DNA of 64,000 nucleotides from Kutzneria sp. CA-103260 (lineage in GTDB: Bacteria; Actinomycetota; Actinomycetes; Mycobacteriales; Pseudonocardiaceae), in NCBI RefSeq assembly GCF_018263855.1, contig NZ_CP073318.1, positions 1 to 64,000 of the forward strand. The letters run 5' to 3'. Below are positions 24,390-32,495 of this stretch, piece after piece; positions within the stretch are counted from its first letter, which is position 1, and each line of letters starts with the position of its first letter. The notes beneath the pieces were generated by a model. The model was not told the origin of the DNA. It was given only the letters and a program-made list of their open reading frames with translations, and did not search any database. The position numbers and the translations under genes were made by a program.

Positions 24390-24618
24390 GCGAGTCCCGC
24401 TTAGCGTCAGGGCGAGTTGCGGAATTTGGGCGAGTCCCGCTCTCGGGCAACTGAACTACCGGTTCTGGGGCGGGGTCTTTTCGGGGTGGGGAGCTTTGCC
24501 GATAGCGCGAGTCCCGCTCTCGTGTGACAGCGAGTCCCGCCCTCGGGCCGTTTCCAGCGTGGTTGCCTGGGTGGGTGGGCCCGAGGACGGGACTCGCCTG
24601 CACGAGAGCGGGACTCGC
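24390..24618. repeat. Cluster of GCGAGTCCCGC palindromic repeats
   Basis: The 321-nt gap between the NUDIX and phosphotransferase genes has no coding gene but carries direct copies of GCGAGTCCCGC at 24390, 24430, 24507 and 24530. Two inverted copies end at 24597 and 24618. They form nested hairpins: outer arms GCGAGTCCCGCTCTCG (24507-24522) with its exact complement (24603-24618), and inner 19-nt arms 24530-24548 with 24579-24597 (one mismatch). The same element recurs at 29751-29835. It lies between convergent genes, so it may also end transcription. Confidence 0.8.
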
Positions 24619-24705
24619 GTTCTGACTGGTGTTGGCGGCTCTGTTTTTCCGTGCCGGCGGTGCTGGTTTCTCGTGTCGGCGGTGCTGCTGGCTGCATGTG
24701 GGCTG

Positions 24706-25608
24706 TCAGTAGGGGGTCCACTGGGTGGTGGTGTCGCCGGTGCGGATGGAGTGCAGGCGGCGGCGGAGTTCGGTGTGGGACTGGGTGTCGCGGGCGATGG
24801 GCATGCCGACGGCGGCCAGCTTGAGTTCACGAAGTTCGCGCAGCACCGGGAAACCGGACCAGCGGGTGACGTCGAAGCCGTAGGCGTCGGCCAGCTGCCG
24901 GTGCTGGTCGGTCCGACGATGGCCGCGGCGTTGCTGGAAGCGCAGCTGCCGCACGGCCACCGGCACGAGGTCCCACTCCCGCGGCCCGACGCAGGCGGTG
25001 TCCAGGTCGCACCAGATGGCGCCGCCGGGGGTGGCGATGAGGTTGCCGACCTGGGCGTCGCCGTGGATGACGCATTCGGGCAGCTGGTAGCTGATCGTCG
25101 ACAGCGCCTCCTCGATGGCGTCGCAGCGGCGGGCCAGCAGGTCGAGGTCGGCGGCGGGCCAGCCGCGAGTGCGGGCGTCGTGGATACGGGTCCGCAGATC
25201 GGCGACGGGATCCCAGCGCGGCAGGGCGGCCCCGGCCGAGGGCACGCGGTGCAGCCGCCGCAGCAGCCGGGCCAGCTCGGCGACGGTCGGGGTGCGGCCG
25301 GTGTCGGCGGCGCGCCGCCAGAAGGTGACGGCGTGCTCCTCGACGTGCACGATCTGCTGCACGCCCGGAGCCAGCTGCACGGCGGGCACCCGATGCCGGT
25401 CCAGCAGCCGGGCGGCTTCGACCGAGGCGAGCGCGCGCCGGCGCAGGCCGGGGGTGAGCGTGATTCGCGCGATGATCGGATGTCGGTCCAGGCGGTACAC
25501 GGCGTTGTTGACGCACCGCACGACGCGGGCCCCGGTGTCGTCCAGCCCGACTCTGGCGCAGGCGTGTGCAAGCACCGCTCGGATCGAGGTGTGGTCGCCG
25601 GTCAGCAT
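24706..25608 (-). CDS. APH family phosphotransferase
   Basis: 300 aa from ATG 25608. Kinase-like fold: the N-lobe has VNNAVYRL for nucleotide binding, the catalytic loop is VIHGDAQVGNLI (Brenner motif HGDxxxxN), and the Mg-binding CDLDTACVGPREWDL follows. This is the pattern of aminoglycoside/choline/fructosamine kinase-like enzymes. Whether it modifies an antibiotic or a metabolite cannot be told. Monocistronic, divergent from the GAF-ANTAR gene. Confidence 0.88.
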   Translation of the reverse strand: MLTGDHTSIRAVLAHACARVGLDDTGARVVRCVNNAVYRLDRHPIIARITLTPGLRRRALASVEAARLLDRHRVPAVQLAPGVQQIVHVEEHAVTFWRRAADTGRTPTVAELARLLRRLHRVPSAGAALPRWDPVADLRTRIHDARTRGWPAADLDLLARRCDAIEEALSTISYQLPECVIHGDAQVGNLIATPGGAIWCDLDTACVGPREWDLVPVAVRQLRFQQRRGHRRTDQHRQLADAYGFDVTRWSGFPVLRELRELKLAAVGMPIARDTQSHTELRRRLHSIRTGDTTTQWTPY

Positions 25609-25754
25609 CGTGTCCCTTCCGCCGAACAGGGGGTACCCAGCGCGCGGGGACTCGACGCACTTCGACGATAACGACGTTGCCTTGGGCGGTGTAGTGGCCG
25701 CTGTTACGGTCTCACCGACCGAGGCCGAAATGCCCTCCCGGCCTGGCGCACCGC

Positions 25755-26513
25755 GTGATACGGCTGCACGGCGGGGGGCCGAAGGCCGGGACGGTGGCAG
25801 TGGAGGACGGCCGGGCGCGCGAGGTCACCGCGTCCATCAACAAGCAGGCGCGCGACGAAGGCACACCGATCGCCGTGCGCCATGTGTGCCGTGCCTGCGC
25901 GGAGCGGATGCGGGCGGTCGGCGTCGTCCAGTACGTGGTGTCGGATCTGGGGCAGGGCGAGCCGGTGTACGCCACCGACCTGGCCGCCGAGCAGATCGCC
26001 GAGCTCCAGGTGACCCTGGGCGAGGGGCCGGCGGTGGACACCCTGACCGAGGAACGTCCCATGATCGCCGTCGACCTGACGATGCCGTCGCCGTGGCCGA
26101 TGTTCGCCCAGGCCGCGGTCGAGGCCGGGGTGCGAGCGGTGTTCGCTTTTCCGCTGCAGATGGGCTCGATCGCGGTCGGCGTGCTGGAGATCTACCGCAC
26201 CGTGCCCGGCGACTTCACCACCGTCGAGTACCGGGACGCGCTGCTCTACTCCGACGCCGCCATGTCCCTGCTGCTGGAGCACGTCGGCGACGTGCCCAGC
26301 AGCGCCGAGCACAACCTGTTCGCCGGCGGCTTCGGCAGCCGCTGGGACCTCGTGCACCAGGCCACCGGCGTCATCTCCGTGCAGCTGCGCAGCGGCCTCA
26401 GCGAGGCCTTCCTCCGGTTACGAGGCCACGCCTTCCTGACCGGGCGTGGCCTCGCCGACATCGCCGAAGACGTGATCGAGGGCCGGCTGCGCTTCGACGC
26501 CGAGGACTGTTAG
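25755..26513 (+). CDS. GAF-ANTAR domain regulator
   Basis: About 252 aa. A GAF sensor domain (residues about 35-175, including GEGPAVDTLTEERPMIAVDL and RAVFAFPLQMGSIAVGVLEI) is followed by an ANTAR RNA-binding domain (about 195-245) with the helical pattern LVHQATGVISVQLRSGLSEA and LRGHAFLTGRGLADIAEDVI. ANTAR proteins bind tandem hairpins in nascent RNA and prevent termination. No such dual hairpin was seen next to this gene, so its targets lie elsewhere. The start is uncertain: GTGs at 25794 and 25800 are alternatives. Confidence 0.85.
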   Translation: MIRLHGGGPKAGTVAVEDGRAREVTASINKQARDEGTPIAVRHVCRACAERMRAVGVVQYVVSDLGQGEPVYATDLAAEQIAELQVTLGEGPAVDTLTEERPMIAVDLTMPSPWPMFAQAAVEAGVRAVFAFPLQMGSIAVGVLEIYRTVPGDFTTVEYRDALLYSDAAMSLLLEHVGDVPSSAEHNLFAGGFGSRWDLVHQATGVISVQLRSGLSEAFLRLRGHAFLTGRGLADIAEDVIEGRLRFDAEDC

Positions 26514-26528
26514 ACGAGGACTGTTAGA
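26501..26528. repeat. 14-bp tandem duplication at convergent gene ends
   Basis: CGAGGACTGTTAGA occurs twice head to tail (26501-26514 and 26515-26528). It spans the stop codon of the GAF-ANTAR gene and supplies the stop of the convergent Ddn-like gene. Looks like replication slippage. Confidence 0.85.
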
Positions 26529-26931
26529 CGCGGTCCAGGTGCACGACCGGGATGACGCGGCTGGTCTTGCGCTCGTAGTCGCCGAAGCCCGGCATCTGCT
26601 CCACCGCCCGCGCGTAGAGCTTGGCCCGCTCCGACTCGTCCGCGACCTGGGTGGCCCGCGCCCGGTACTTCTCGGCGCCGATCTCCACCGTGAGCTCGGG
26701 GTTGGCGGTGAGGTTGTGGTACCAGGCCGGGTGCTTGTCGGCCCCGGCGGCCGAGGCGATCACGTACACCCGGTCGCCGTCCTTGAAGTACACCACCGGG
26801 GTCGTCCGCTCGGCCCCGCTCTTCGCGCCGGTCGTGGTCATGAGCACCAGGCTGGCGCCGGTGAAGTTGCCGCCGACCTTGCCGCCGTTGGCCCGGAACT
26901 CCTCGATCACCTGCGTGTTGAAGTCAGTCAC
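26524..26931 (-). CDS. Nitroreductase/deazaflavin-dependent oxidoreductase (Ddn-like)
   Basis: 135 aa from GTG 26931. The split beta-barrel flavin/F420-binding family (Ddn, DUF385) is recognisable from GASLVLMTTTGAKSGAERTT, VYVIASAAGADKHPAWYHNL and ANPELTVEIG. Members use reduced F420 to reduce quinones or nitro compounds. It lacks an export signal and is of normal length. Convergent with the GAF-ANTAR gene and divergent from the MFS gene. Confidence 0.9.
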   Translation of the reverse strand: MTDFNTQVIEEFRANGGKVGGNFTGASLVLMTTTGAKSGAERTTPVVYFKDGDRVYVIASAAGADKHPAWYHNLTANPELTVEIGAEKYRARATQVADESERAKLYARAVEQMPGFGDYERKTSRVIPVVHLDRV

Positions 26932-27043
26932 ATCACACCGAACACCCCCGGCGGCCGGATCCATCCCCCCTTTTCCACCCGACCGGGTGGTGTACCGTGC
27001 GTCACATTCCTGCCGCCCTGGGTCACCGGCACGGGAGGTGCGC

Positions 27044-28249
27044 ATGGCCGCGTTCGCCAGCCGCGAGTATCGGGCCCTGCTGTCCGCGTACACGATCTCC
27101 ATGGCCGGCGACCAGTTCGCGCGGGTGGCCCTGTCCGTGCTGATCTTCGAACGCACGGGGTCGGCGGCGCTGACCGCCCTGACCTATGCCCTGACGTTCC
27201 TGCCGGACCTCGTCGGCGGGCCGCTGCTGTCCGGTCTGGCCGACCGCCGGCCCCGGCGCACGGTGATGATCACCGCCGACGTGCTGCGGGCGGTGCTGGT
27301 GGCGGTGATGGCGTTGCCGGGAGTGGGCTTTCCGGTGATCGCGGCACTGCTGGTGGTCGTCCAGCTGGCCGGGGCACCGGCGAACGCGGCCCGTGGGGCG
27401 CTGCTGCCGCAGATCCTCGGCGGCGACGACTACCCGGCAGGTCAGGCCGGGCTGTCGTCGGCGGGGCAGGCGGCGCAGGTGGCGGGCTTCGCCGGCGGTG
27501 GTGCGCTGATCGTCGCGATCGGCACGGGTGGCGTCCTGCTCGCCGACGCCGCGACGTTCGCCGCCTCCGCGGCCCTGGTGCTGCTGGGAATTCGGCACCG
27601 CGATGCGGCGGCGACCACCGAGGCCAAGCGGAGCTGGGGGAGTGACCTCCTCGCCGGGGCCCGGCTGGTCGCCACGACGCCCCGGCTGCGCGCGTTGATC
27701 GCGTACGCCTGTATCTCGGGCATCTACATCGCCGGGGAGGCGCTGGCCGCCCCGTACGCCGCCGAGCTGGGCGGCGGACCGACGCTGGTCGGCCTGCTGT
27801 TCGCGGGGTTCGCCGCCGGCGCGGTCGCCGGCATGCTGCTGCTGGCCCGGCTGTCCGCGCCGACCCAGCTGCGGCTGCTGCCGCTGCTCGCGGTGTGCTC
27901 CTGCCTGCCGCTGGTGCTGTGCCTCCTCGATCCGCCGGCCCCGGTCGTGGTGCTGCTGTTCGTGCTCAGCGGGGTCGCCAGCGGCTACCAGGTCACCGCC
28001 AGCACGACGTTCATGCGGAACGTGCCCGACGACCGGCGTGGGCAGGCGTTCGGGCTGGCCGTCACGGCGTTGAAGGTGGCCCAGGGCGTCGGTGTCGGTC
28101 TCGCCGGCGTGATCGCCGAGGGGCTCACCCCGCACGGCACCGTGGCGCTGGCCGGCGTGGTCGGGGTGCTGGCCGCGGTCGGTGTCGGACTGCTGTGGCG
28201 GAGCGCGTCGGCCGTGCCCTCGACACGGCCGACGCCCGCCCCCGGCTGA
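27044..28249 (+). CDS. MFS transporter
   Basis: 401 aa with about 12 membrane helices, ATG 27044 behind GGGAGG. The loop 2-3 motif is SGLADRRPRRTVMI. The opening FASREYRALLSAYTISMAGDQ is typical of the MFS group that contains enterobactin exporter-like (EntS) and macrolide-efflux-like proteins. The substrate is not predictable, and no linked regulator is obvious beyond the divergent Ddn-like gene. Confidence 0.9.
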   Translation: MAAFASREYRALLSAYTISMAGDQFARVALSVLIFERTGSAALTALTYALTFLPDLVGGPLLSGLADRRPRRTVMITADVLRAVLVAVMALPGVGFPVIAALLVVVQLAGAPANAARGALLPQILGGDDYPAGQAGLSSAGQAAQVAGFAGGGALIVAIGTGGVLLADAATFAASAALVLLGIRHRDAAATTEAKRSWGSDLLAGARLVATTPRLRALIAYACISGIYIAGEALAAPYAAELGGGPTLVGLLFAGFAAGAVAGMLLLARLSAPTQLRLLPLLAVCSCLPLVLCLLDPPAPVVVLLFVLSGVASGYQVTASTTFMRNVPDDRRGQAFGLAVTALKVAQGVGVGLAGVIAEGLTPHGTVALAGVVGVLAAVGVGLLWRSASAVPSTRPTPAPG

Positions 28250-28257
28250 GCCGTCAG

Positions 28258-28305
28258 CGCCACTCGGTGGGACGGCCGACGCGACGCCACTCGGTGGGAC
28301 GGCCG
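28258..28305. repeat. 21-bp direct repeat downstream of the MFS gene
   Basis: CGCCACTCGGTGGGACGGCC (plus one more matching base) occurs at 28258-28278 and 28285-28305, separated by 6 nt. Each copy holds a small CCACTCGGTGG imperfect palindrome. The 198-nt spacer 28250-28447 contains this, a CGACAC-T-GTGTCG palindrome at 28389-28401 and a TACAGT hexamer at 28411, likely part of the GGDEF gene promoter. Confidence 0.65.
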
Positions 28306-28447
28306 GTGCGGGGGGACTCGCTGCGCTTGATCATGATGTGCCTCCGTGTGGGCGTCGTGCGTGATATTCGTTTCCCCCGAGCGGAGCACGACACTGTGTC
28401 GATCCCTGATTACAGTGACTGTTTTCCGGCCATGGGGGTGCAGCGAC

Positions 28448-29749
28448 GTGAATCGAGTGGACCCACGCCGCTGGCGTCTATGGTCCCTCCCACGTGGACT
28501 ACTCGCTTACGTCCTCGCGGTGGAGTTGGCGACCGTACTCATGCTGGTCACCACCGCTTCACTGACCCCGATCACGTCCTCGGCGTGGCTGTGGTTCACC
28601 CTGCTGCTGGGTGCTTCCGCGATTCACTTCGAGGCCGCCCAGGGAATCGAACGTATTCGCGAAGCTGGCCCCGAGGGCAGCCCGTACACACATATGCAGA
28701 GCGTCTGGTATTTCGCCGGCGTGCTGTTGTTGCCGCTGCCGCTGCTGGCCGCGTTGATCTTTTTGTCGTTCACCTACGAGTGGTTCCGGGTGTTCCGCGG
28801 CCAGGCTTTCGCCTACCGGAAGGTCTTCTCCGCGGCCACCGTGGTGCTGGCCGTGGGGGCCGCCCAGCTGGCCTTCGCCGCGTTCTTCCCGGGCATCGGC
28901 ACGCCCTACGCCGCCGTGCTGGACGGGCCGCTGGGCGCGCTCGCGGTGGTCGTCGCCGGGCTGGCCTACCGGCTGGTCAACTACGCGCTGGTGATCGGCG
29001 CGATCGTCGCCGCCAACCCCGAGCAGCCGGCCCGCAAGGCCCTCGGCCACGCCTCCGACCAGCTGATCATCGCCGCCAGCGTGGGCCTGGGCTACGCCGT
29101 CGGCGTGTTCACCGTGGACCGGCCGTGGTCGATGCCGATCCTGCTGGTCACCGTGCTCGCGCTGCACATGGGCCTGCTGCTGCCGCAGTTCCGGATCGCC
29201 GCCCACACCGATGCCAAGACCGGCCTGGTCGACGCCGCCTGGTGGTCCGACCGCGCCGTCGACCAGCTCGACCGGGCACGCCGGCTGGCCCGGACCGTGG
29301 GCGTGCTGATGATCGACCTGGACCACTTCAAAGAGGTCAACGACCGCTACGGGCACCTCGCCGGCGACCGGGTGCTGACCGCCGTCGCCGAATGCGTGCG
29401 GCACTCCGTGCGGTCGCTGGACCTGGTCGGGCGGTGGGGCGGCGAGGAGTTCGCCGTGTTGGTGCCCGCCGTCGGCGTCGACGAGCTGCACGCCGCCGCC
29501 GAACGCGTGCGGGCCGCCGTGCAGACGCTCGCCGTCGACACGCACGACCTGGAGGGGCGGGACGTCACCGTCACCGGGCTCACCGTCTCCGTCGGCGCCG
29601 GCCTGTTCCCCGGGACCGCCGTCGAGCTCAGCGACCTGCTGCTGGCCGTGGACGGCGCCCTGTTCCAGGCCAAGAAGCAGGGCCGCAACCGCACCGTGAT
29701 GGCCGCCCGCATCGTCGCCGCCCAACCCGACGAACAGCGCACCGCCTGA
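28448..29749 (+). CDS. Membrane-anchored diguanylate cyclase (GGDEF)
   Basis: 433 aa from GTG 28448. The N-terminal 270 residues have about six membrane helices and no named sensor domain. The C-terminal GGDEF domain has an intact active site GGEEF (331-335), the metal-binding LMIDLDHFKEVND and YGHLAGD segments, and the allosteric I-site RSLD at 322-325, five residues before GGEEF. It should make c-di-GMP with product inhibition. No EAL domain. A paralogue lies convergent at 29835-31127. Confidence 0.92.
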   Translation: MNRVDPRRWRLWSLPRGLLAYVLAVELATVLMLVTTASLTPITSSAWLWFTLLLGASAIHFEAAQGIERIREAGPEGSPYTHMQSVWYFAGVLLLPLPLLAALIFLSFTYEWFRVFRGQAFAYRKVFSAATVVLAVGAAQLAFAAFFPGIGTPYAAVLDGPLGALAVVVAGLAYRLVNYALVIGAIVAANPEQPARKALGHASDQLIIAASVGLGYAVGVFTVDRPWSMPILLVTVLALHMGLLLPQFRIAAHTDAKTGLVDAAWWSDRAVDQLDRARRLARTVGVLMIDLDHFKEVNDRYGHLAGDRVLTAVAECVRHSVRSLDLVGRWGGEEFAVLVPAVGVDELHAAAERVRAAVQTLAVDTHDLEGRDVTVTGLTVSVGAGLFPGTAVELSDLLLAVDGALFQAKKQGRNRTVMAARIVAAQPDEQRTA

Positions 29750-29750
29750 C

Positions 29751-29835
29751 ACTCCGCGAGTCCCGCTCTGGAGCAAGCGAATGTCGAGTTCCGGAACTCG
29801 ACACATGGCTGCCCGAGAGCGGGACTCGCGGGAGT
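29751..29835. repeat. Nested palindrome between convergent GGDEF genes
   Basis: Outer near-perfect arms (29751-29769 with 29816-29835, core AGAGCGGGACTCGCGG) enclose a perfect 22-nt palindrome at 29782-29803 (centre GTTCCGGAAC). The core GCGAGTCCCGCTCT is the same as at 24390-24618. Sitting exactly between two convergent stops, it is well placed as a bidirectional terminator, though it lacks a U-tract. Confidence 0.8.
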
Positions 29836-31127
29836 CAGAAGCTGACTACTCGGTTGCGGCCGGTGTTCTTGGCGCTGTACAGGGCCGTGTCGGCGGCGTG
29901 TAGCAGGCGGTCCACCACCGTGCCGGCCGTCGGGTACATCGCCACGCCGATCGACACCGACAGGTCCCTGATCACCCGGCCGTCGTCGGTGAAGTCGATC
30001 GGCACCGTCAGCTCGCCCACCGCCCGCCGGATGCGCTCGGCCACCGCCACCACCTGCGTCTGGCCGACGCCGGGCAGCAGCACCACGAACTCCTCGCCGC
30101 CGAACCGGCCGACCGAGTCGTAGGAGCGGACCTGGGCGGTGATGGTGTCGGCCACCGCCTTCAGGGCCAGGTCACCGGCCAGGTGCCCGTACGTGTCGTT
30201 GACCTGCTTGAAGTGGTCCAGGTCGACCATCAGCACACCGGTCGTCTGGTGGGTGCGCTCGGCCCGGGCCAGCTCGTTGGTGGCCAGGTTGTGCCAGCCC
30301 AGGGTGTTGAACAGGCCGGTCTTCTCGTCCTTGGTCGCCGCCACTTCCAGCTGCTTGACCAGCACGCCGCGGTGCAGCACCAGCAGCGGCGGCACCACCA
30401 TCACCACCAGCAGCGGCTGGGTCGCCACCGCCAGTGCCGTCAACGTGCCCAGGCACAGGGTGGCCAGCTCGACCAGGTTGTCGGCCCAGCCGCCGAACAG
30501 CTCGCGGACGGAGTGGTTCGTCATGTTCAGGGCGCCCAGGATCAGCAGCGCGTTGGCCACGAAGTAGGCCGCCACCGTCGCCGTGATCGCGCCGACGCCC
30601 AGCCAGCCGCGGGCCAGGGCGTCGCCGATGCCGTCCACGCCGAACAGCGCCAGCACCAGCCGGGCCGTGTAGCAGGTCAGCACCACCACCGACCCGTTGA
30701 TCACGCTGCGGAACGCCGGCACCCGCTGCAGCCGGTACCAGCTGCGCAGGGCCAGGTGCGCGTACAGGATCGCCACCAGCACCGCCACCATCGCCGGCGG
30801 CAGCAGCAGCACGCCGGCGAACGTCCACACCGAGGTCATGTTGATGTGCGGCGTGCCGTTCACCCGGCGACGGACCCGCTCCACCTGCCGGCCCAGCTCC
30901 GCCTGCGTGACGCCCAGCGCCGCCAGCGCCAGCGTCACCAGCCCGTCCCGCAGCCCCGGCTGAACCCATCCGGCCGCCAGCACCGTAGTAGCGACCGCGA
31001 CCGCCTCGACCACCAGACAGAACACGACCAGCCGCGGGCGCTGCCGCCACAGTGTCCATTGACGGGGAGTGACCAGCAGGTCACGGACGTGCACCGGCGA
31101 GCCAACGCCCGGCCTGGTGTCGTCCAT
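29835..31127 (-). CDS. Membrane-anchored diguanylate cyclase (GGDEF), paralogue
   Basis: 430 aa from ATG 31127. Same plan as the convergent neighbour: N-terminal membrane region with several helices, then a GGDEF domain with LMVDLDHFKQVND, active site GGEEF at 343-347, and I-site RSYD at 334-337. Shared phrases such as MxSVWxFAGVLLLP in the membrane part mark the two as paralogues. Predicted active, product-inhibited c-di-GMP synthase. Confidence 0.92.
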   Translation of the reverse strand: MDDTRPGVGSPVHVRDLLVTPRQWTLWRQRPRLVVFCLVVEAVAVATTVLAAGWVQPGLRDGLVTLALAALGVTQAELGRQVERVRRRVNGTPHINMTSVWTFAGVLLLPPAMVAVLVAILYAHLALRSWYRLQRVPAFRSVINGSVVVLTCYTARLVLALFGVDGIGDALARGWLGVGAITATVAAYFVANALLILGALNMTNHSVRELFGGWADNLVELATLCLGTLTALAVATQPLLVVMVVPPLLVLHRGVLVKQLEVAATKDEKTGLFNTLGWHNLATNELARAERTHQTTGVLMVDLDHFKQVNDTYGHLAGDLALKAVADTITAQVRSYDSVGRFGGEEFVVLLPGVGQTQVVAVAERIRRAVGELTVPIDFTDDGRVIRDLSVSIGVAMYPTAGTVVDRLLHAADTALYSAKNTGRNRVVSF

Positions 31128-31448
31128 AATCGTGCTCCGGCACTCCCTGCGGTGACTGACCTGACCCGGTCAGCCAAGCACACCGAGCGAGCCAGGTCAG
31201 CCACCGTGACCTGGATGGATCAGCGAGGGGAGGTGCAGCGGCCATGAGCAACCGCGACAGCTGAACCCCCTGAGCGCGTCACTCGAATCCGGTGGCCGCC
31301 GACAGTGTTCGTACGCACCCGTGTTGTCGGCGGCCACCTGCGGTTCGTTAGCCGGGCCGGGGCTTGATCGCCGGGCTAGGCTACGGCGTGAGCTGCCCAG
31401 GAATGAGGTGAACTCCCGCTGAGCGCGCCGCATGTCACGGACCTGCCC
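31128..31448. other. 321-nt divergent intergenic region with hairpins
   Basis: No credible gene. It holds CTGACC-C-GGTCAG (31161-31173), a perfect inverted repeat CCAGGTCA-N7-TGACCTGG (31192-31214), and a 14-bp stem, GGTGGCCGCCGACA (31291-31304) with its exact complement at 31325-31338. A 6-codon frame MSNRDS (ATG 31243, preceded by GGGGAGG) ends just before the stem. Promoters for the GGDEF gene (minus) and xerD (plus) must lie here. Confidence 0.6.
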
Positions 31449-32366
31449 GTGGCCCTCCGCGAGGCCACCGCGGGCTATCTGGACCATCTGGCGGTCGAGC
31501 GCGGGACGGCCCGCAACACGCTCGACTCCTACGCCCGCGACCTGCGGCGGTACGGCGAGCACCTGGCCCGTGGGGGCGTGGGGTCGCTGGCCGAGGTGGC
31601 GGAGCGGCACGTCACGGAGTTCCTGGCAGCGCTGCGCGAGGGGGACGCGGACCACCCGCCGCTGGCGGCGTCGTCGGCGGCGCGGGCGGTGGTGGCGGTG
31701 CGGGGCCTGCACAAGTTCGCGTTCCGCGAGGGCCTGGCACAGCAGGACCCGGCCCGCGAGGTGCACCCGCCGGTGCCGCCGCGGCGGCTGCCGAAGGCGT
31801 TGCCGGTGCAGGAAGTGCTGCGCCTGCTGGACACGGCCACCGGCGAGGATCCCCGTTCGCTGCGCGACCGCGCGCTGCTGGAGCTGCTGTACTCGACCGG
31901 GGCCCGCATTTCCGAGGCGGTGGGCCTGGATCTGGACGACATCGACCGCGGCGAGCGCACAGTGTTGTTGGACGGCAAGGGCGGCAAGCAGCGCCTGGTC
32001 CCGATCGGGCGACCCGCGCTGGCCGCCGTGGACGCGTATCTGGTGCGGGCCCGGCCGGAGCTGTCCCGGCACGGACGTGGTACCCCGGCGGTGTTCCTGA
32101 ACTCACGTGGTGGCCGGCTGTCGCGGCAGAGCGCGTGGCAGGCGCTGAAGACGGCGGCCGATCGGGCAAGCATCGACGTCGAGGTCTCGCCGCACACACT
32201 GCGCCACTCGTTCGCCACCCACCTGCTGGAGGGCGGCGCGGACGTGCGGGTCGTGCAGGAGCTGCTGGGCCACGCTTCGGTGACCACGACTCAGGTGTAC
32301 ACATTGGTCACAGTGACCACATTGCGTGAGGTCTACGCCACCGCGCACCCCCGCGCCCTGGCTTGA
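31449..32366 (+). CDS. xerD: Tyrosine recombinase XerD
   Basis: 305 aa. Site-specific recombinase that resolves chromosome dimers at dif with XerC and FtsK. N-terminal SAM-like core-binding domain (1-95); catalytic domain with R153 (STGARISEA), lysine in [11 protein letters not shown]249 and R252 ([12 protein letters not shown]), H275 (GHASVTT) and nucleophile Y284. GTG 31449 has no ribosome site, whereas an in-frame CTG at 31419 ([10 protein letters not shown]) has GAGG about 10 nt upstream, so a rare CTG start is possible. Followed by parA-like and scpA/scpB, as in mycobacteria. Confidence 0.95.
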   Translation: MALREATAGYLDHLAVERGTARNTLDSYARDLRRYGEHLARGGVGSLAEVAERHVTEFLAALREGDADHPPLAASSAARAVVAVRGLHKFAFREGLAQQDPAREVHPPVPPRRLPKALPVQEVLRLLDTATGEDPRSLRDRALLELLYSTGARISEAVGLDLDDIDRGERTVLLDGKGGKQRLVPIGRPALAAVDAYLVRARPELSRHGRGTPAVFLNSRGGRLSRQSAWQALKTAADRASIDVEVSPHTLRHSFATHLLEGGADVRVVQELLGHASVTTTQVYTLVTVTTLREVYATAHPRALA

Positions 32367-32495
32367 TTTAGGCCATTCGCAGCAATCGGCGCAGCTCGAA
32401 CGAGTGGTGTCCACTCGGCGAGGCGCGTTGCCGCGGTCCCCCCAGCGCCTTACGCTGCGGCTCAGGGAGAGTCAGGCCACGAGGAGACTGGAGCC

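Noticed and set aside
31449..32366. Phage or integrative-element integrase
   Set aside because: Sequence, length and position before parA-like/scpAB indicate housekeeping XerD; no att-type tRNA or phage genes nearby.
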